From Campylobacteraceae bacterium (GTDB taxonomy: Bacteria; Campylobacterota; Campylobacteria; Campylobacterales; Sulfurovaceae): a DNA stretch of 64,000 nt. The DNA lies in the NCBI GenBank assembly GCA_027080995.1, contig JALWNT010000023.1, positions 1 to 64,000 of the forward strand, written 5' to 3'. The notes beneath the pieces were generated by a model, which had not been told where the DNA came from, made no database searches, and saw only the letters and a list, made by a program, of their open reading frames with translations. Of this stretch, positions 60,357-64,000 are shown in pieces. Both the position numbers and the translations under genes were made by a program. Within the stretch, counting starts at the first letter, position 1; every line of letters begins with the position of its first letter.

Positions 60357-63061
60357 GTATTTTTTTCAATCGATAAATTCTCATTTGCTTCCAAAATCTT
60401 TTCACTCAAAAGAGATTCCAACTCTTTCAACTTCTGCTCTTTGAGAAGTTTTTCAATATCGGCCAGGTACTTTTCTTGCTCAGGACTCCACCAGAATTTT
60501 TGCAGTTGTTGAAGATATTTGTTGCAGTGAAAAAGTCTACTTTCCCTCACTGCATCCAGTAGTTCTCGGATTTTCTTTTCGAATAGATCGTCACTACCTT
60601 GCGGAGATTTCTTTTCACGTTTTTTGTCGATGATATGCTGAAGTTTTGCTTCTCCTACCCGTTCCAAAGCGTCATGAAGATAAGTAGTCAGTTTTAAGCA
60701 CTCTTCGTTGACCTCATCGATATGTTCGTCACTAACTAGTTGATAGATTTTGTCTGCTGTTTGATAAACTTGCTTTGCGAGGACGTTGTGTGCTGCTGAA
60801 ATCAAAAGACGAAGTTGACGAAGAACTTCGGGTGTCTCTTTCCAAATCAGTCGTTCTTCAATCTCATTGCAGCTTTTGATGGCAAGCTTGAGAAAGTTTT
60901 CAAGCATATGACAATAGAGCTCCCTATTGCCTCCTGCACGTTCGATCCCTTTTTTGACATCGAAACCGTATTCTTCCATATAATAGTATTTTTCTATAGT
61001 ATGAGACTTTTTCTTGGCAGGAAGTAGATTGACAAGTGTTTTGTAAAAATGTTCGACGTCGATCGGTTTGGAGAGGTATCCCTGCATCCGGAGTTCTTTC
61101 AGACGTTTTTCATCCATCCGATCGGCACTCAGGGCGACGATCGGAAGTGAGGAGAAGGCCTCTTTTGATTGACGAATCTTTTTTGTTGCCTCGATCCCAT
61201 TCATAACAGGCATATTGATATCCATGAGGATAAGATCGATTTTTTCGCCGCTCTTGAGAATATCCAATGCCTCCTGCCCGTTACTTGCAAGAATTCCTTC
61301 TAATCCTGTTTTGGAAAGCAGACCCATGATTACAGCCTGGTTAATGGCATTGTCGTCAGCGACTAGGATTCTATCTCCCCGCCGCTCGCGGAATTTTTCC
61401 CGGAAGATTTCAATGGTGTTCTCTTCATACTTCTTTCCCTCTTCGACATAGAGGTTGAGGATCATCTCAAACACTTTTCTTTGGGTTACAGGTTTTTGAA
61501 GGATCGCATCGAAGCGACCGCTTTTCAATTTTTGACTCTGTTCCGAGCCGGTGAAGTTGCTCCGTTGCAGGACAAGGAATGCATCACTGATTTTTCCGAG
61601 ACAGGAGACGTTACAGAGTGAGTAGAGAGACTCGTCCACAATGACAATATCGAAATGTTGTTTTTCCAGGGTGTCACGAAGGGTTTTTTCATCGCGTGCG
61701 ACCATTGTGCCGTAATGGAAATAGCGAAGCATTCGTGCCAGAGCACTTGCCGCATGCGGGTTCTCATCAATGATCAAAACCTTTTTGAACATCAAATCTC
61801 GGGAGGGGAGGCGGTAGCTTCTTCGTTCGGTACGTTGTGTTGTTAGTTCGAAGAAAAAGCGACTTCCTTTGCCCGGTTCACTTTCGACACCGATTGTTCC
61901 TCCCATCTTTTCGATGATCTGTTTGGAGATCATCAGCCCAAGTCCTGTTCCTCCGTATTTTCGGCTTACAGAACGGTCGGCTTGGGAGAAGGATTTGAAG
62001 AGATTTTTCTGTTGCTTGCTGTCCATTCCGATTCCGGTATCTATCACTTCGAAAAGAAGACGGATTGTCTCTTCGTCCATGTTCTTCATGGATATTTTGA
62101 GAGTAATTTCCCCCTTTTCGGTAAATTTGACGGCATTGTTGAGCAGATTGATCAGTACTTGAGAGAGACGCAGAGGGTCGCCTACGATTTTGGCTGGAAC
62201 ACGTTTATCGATGTCGAAAATCAGACGTAAACCTTTTGATTCCGCTTGGTAGCCTATCGTGGAAGCGACCTTGTCCAGGACTTCGTTGAGGTCGAATTCA
62301 ATCTCTTCGAGCTCCATTTTCCCACTTTGCAGTTTCGAAAAATCGAGAAGATCGTTGACCAATCCTAGAAGAATTTGCCCGGAACTTTGAATCTGTTCCA
62401 ATTTGAGACGTTGATTGTCGTTCAATTTTGTCTGGGCAAGTATTTCACTCAGCCCCAGAATCCCAGTTACGGGAGTGCGCAATTCGTGAACCATAGAAGC
62501 GAACCAAGTCTCTTTCATTTTTAATTGACGTTCGAACCCCTCTCGTTCTTTGCGGTAACTCTCTCCGATGGTGGCAATTTTTCGTTCAAGTTCTTCAACT
62601 TTCGATCGATAGCTTATTGCTTTTTCGCGGTAAAGAATCCCTCGAAGATAGTTACGAAACGTCGGGATAAAAACCGCAAAGTGTCGATACGAAAAGAAAG
62701 AGAGGTTGTGTCGAGCGAACTCTTTGGCGAAAAGGGGTTCTTCGTCGTAGAGATAGACGAGGGAACAATCACTGTTGAGCAAGCGGAGTTTTTCCAGGAG
62801 GTTTCGATAGTCGTCGTATGCTGTTTCCCGTTCGACAAGAATAATAAGTTCAGGAGGATTTGCTTCGGGGCGACATCGATCGAGAAGACTTTGGGGTGAT
62901 CGAAGGGGGGTAACCTCCTCCATCAAGGCTTTAACCGCATACAAAGGTCTCTGCTCTCCTTCGGGATCGCAGTAGAGGCATCTTAGAGATTTGATTGACT
63001 GCAAAGTATTGGAGCGTTCCGGGTTCTTAGGGGAGGGGTTCATTTCAGGACTCCGTTGCAC
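60305..63061 (-). CDS. Hybrid sensor histidine kinase with two receiver domains and an HPt-like C-terminal region
   Basis: FASMVHELRTPVTGILGLSEIL (H-box); GTGLGLMISKQIIEKMGG; ILVADDNAINQAV...LILMDINMPVMNG; LSADR...SKP. Confidence 0.93.
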   Translation of the reverse strand: MQRSPEMNPSPKNPERSNTLQSIKSLRCLYCDPEGEQRPLYAVKALMEEVTPLRSPQSLLDRCRPEANPPELIILVERETAYDDYRNLLEKLRLLNSDCSLVYLYDEEPLFAKEFARHNLSFFSYRHFAVFIPTFRNYLRGILYREKAISYRSKVEELERKIATIGESYRKEREGFERQLKMKETWFASMVHELRTPVTGILGLSEILAQTKLNDNQRLKLEQIQSSGQILLGLVNDLLDFSKLQSGKMELEEIEFDLNEVLDKVASTIGYQAESKGLRLIFDIDKRVPAKIVGDPLRLSQVLINLLNNAVKFTEKGEITLKISMKNMDEETIRLLFEVIDTGIGMDSKQQKNLFKSFSQADRSVSRKYGGTGLGLMISKQIIEKMGGTIGVESEPGKGSRFFFELTTQRTERRSYRLPSRDLMFKKVLIIDENPHAASALARMLRYFHYGTMVARDEKTLRDTLEKQHFDIVIVDESLYSLCNVSCLGKISDAFLVLQRSNFTGSEQSQKLKSGRFDAILQKPVTQRKVFEMILNLYVEEGKKYEENTIEIFREKFRERRGDRILVADDNAINQAVIMGLLSKTGLEGILASNGQEALDILKSGEKIDLILMDINMPVMNGIEATKKIRQSKEAFSSLPIVALSADRMDEKRLKELRMQGYLSKPIDVEHFYKTLVNLLPAKKKSHTIEKYYYMEEYGFDVKKGIERAGGNRELYCHMLENFLKLAIKSCNEIEERLIWKETPEVLRQLRLLISAAHNVLAKQVYQTADKIYQLVSDEHIDEVNEECLKLTTYLHDALERVGEAKLQHIIDKKREKKSPQGSDDLFEKKIRELLDAVRESRLFHCNKYLQQLQKFWWSPEQEKYLADIEKLLKEQKLKELESLLSEKILEANENLSIEKNTGGVEGNRTPVLKQPEP

Positions 63062-63387
63062 CGCAGACTTTCCTGCAGTATTTGAATTTTTTCGACGATT
63101 TTTGCCGGATTTGTTCGAATGGCGAGCTCACAGTAATCCTCTCCGGAGTCGTCACGCCCCGTCGCAACAGCAATGAGGTTACCGAAATCGGATCGCCAAT
63201 AGTGGATCGTCGAGCCGTCGGGGAGTTTTTCGTCCCTGTAAGAGGGGCCGTTGTCCATTACAAACTTCATATAACGTTTGCCGAGATAGAGACTTTTGTG
63301 TACCGGAAGAGGTTGGGGAGAGGTTGAGCTGCAAGCATTGAGAAGTAAGAGCGGTGCTACTATCAATGAACCGAGAAACCGCGTCAT
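63040..63387 (-). CDS. Putative lipoprotein
   Basis: 115 aa; signal peptide with lipobox LLNAC. Confidence 0.72.
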   Translation of the reverse strand: MTRFLGSLIVAPLLLLNACSSTSPQPLPVHKSLYLGKRYMKFVMDNGPSYRDEKLPDGSTIHYWRSDFGNLIAVATGRDDSGEDYCELAIRTNPAKIVEKIQILQESLRCNGVLK

Positions 63388-64000
63388 TTCTTCTCCTTGC
63401 GTATCCGTCTGAGAAGGGTCGGCTGCAGAGCTGTCGTCATTTCATAGGGGATCGTTCCAAAGTGACGGGCTGCCCTGGCGGCGTCACGCATAATACAGAC
63501 TGTCTCTTTTTCTTCCTCAAGAGAGAGATAATCCATCGAAACCCTGCCGAGGATTCGGCATCCTTCTTCTGTGACATAAGGATTGTGAGCGTCCCCACGC
63601 GGCCATCCGTCCCCGTAGCCAAGATCGTAGGTGGAGACTTTCATCGTTTTGGGAGCGGTAAATTCTCCACCGTATCCGACCCGCTGACCGGGACGAAGCG
63701 TCCGTCGGGAGGCCCGTCGAGCCCAGAGGGAGAGGACGGGACGCAGATCACTCTTCTCAAATCCTTCGGGCAGGGTGTCGAAACCGTAGATCGCGATGCC
63801 GACCCGGGCGATCGTTTCGTCGAAGCCTACACTTCGCAGCAGGGCGGCTGAATTGCAGGAGTGGAAGCGGGTTTGGTCGAAACCCGCTTGGCGGACACGA
63901 CTTTTGACGGAGGCGAAGGTTTTCTTCTGCCAAAAAAACTCACTGGTCAATTCGTCGGCACTGCGATAATGCGTCATCACTCCGAAAAGCTGAATCCCCC
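63384..64000 (-). CDS. alr: Alanine racemase, C-terminal part (5' end outside window)
   Basis: [54 protein letters not shown]; frame stays open to window edge. Confidence 0.92.
   Translation of the reverse strand, partial: GIQLFGVMTHYRSADELTSEFFWQKKTFASVKSRVRQAGFDQTRFHSCNSAALLRSVGFDETIARVGIAIYGFDTLPEGFEKSDLRPVLSLWARRASRRTLRPGQRVGYGGEFTAPKTMKVSTYDLGYGDGWPRGDAHNPYVTEEGCRILGRVSMDYLSLEEEKETVCIMRDAARAARHFGTIPYEMTTALQPTLLRRIRKEKK

Overview
The window is a chromosomal segment from a Campylobacterota member. I infer a Sulfurovum/Nitratifractor-like lineage from gene content: HP0268-miaB, a CiaB homologue, an HP1264-like NuoE, futalosine-pathway genes and the tmRNA tag type. Most of it is housekeeping: tuf with four tRNAs, topA, mutY, a complete 15-gene complex I operon, miaA, pssA, pgk-tpiA, nusA, miaB, rplM-rpsI, murB, recA, gdhA, hemB, ribA, rsmG, pyk, pyrB, argH, ssrA (tmRNA) and a hybrid sensor kinase. 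A nitrogen block holds PII, AmtB, a NirA-type siroheme reductase, a NarK-type transporter and a PP2C-Ser/Thr kinase fusion. Two things stand out. (1) The complex I operon has no canonical NuoE/NuoF. It has an HP1264-like 77-aa protein plus a fusion of a NuoF N3-cluster-like domain, in which one cluster Cys is replaced by Gly, to a GltD-type FAD/NAD(P)H oxidoreductase, followed by two different NuoG genes in tandem. (2) Many intergenic gaps carry a mosaic repeat family. It is built from short perfect hairpins plus 7-bp or 8-bp tandem units (GAGTGAR, GGTCAGT, AACATTC, TTGCGAC, AGAATTG, ATGCCCA, TATTGGTG/CACCAATA). One ~105-bp module occurs nearly identically about 45 kb apart, and modules overlap the start or stop codons of neighbouring genes. 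No CRISPR array, IS element or prophage was seen.
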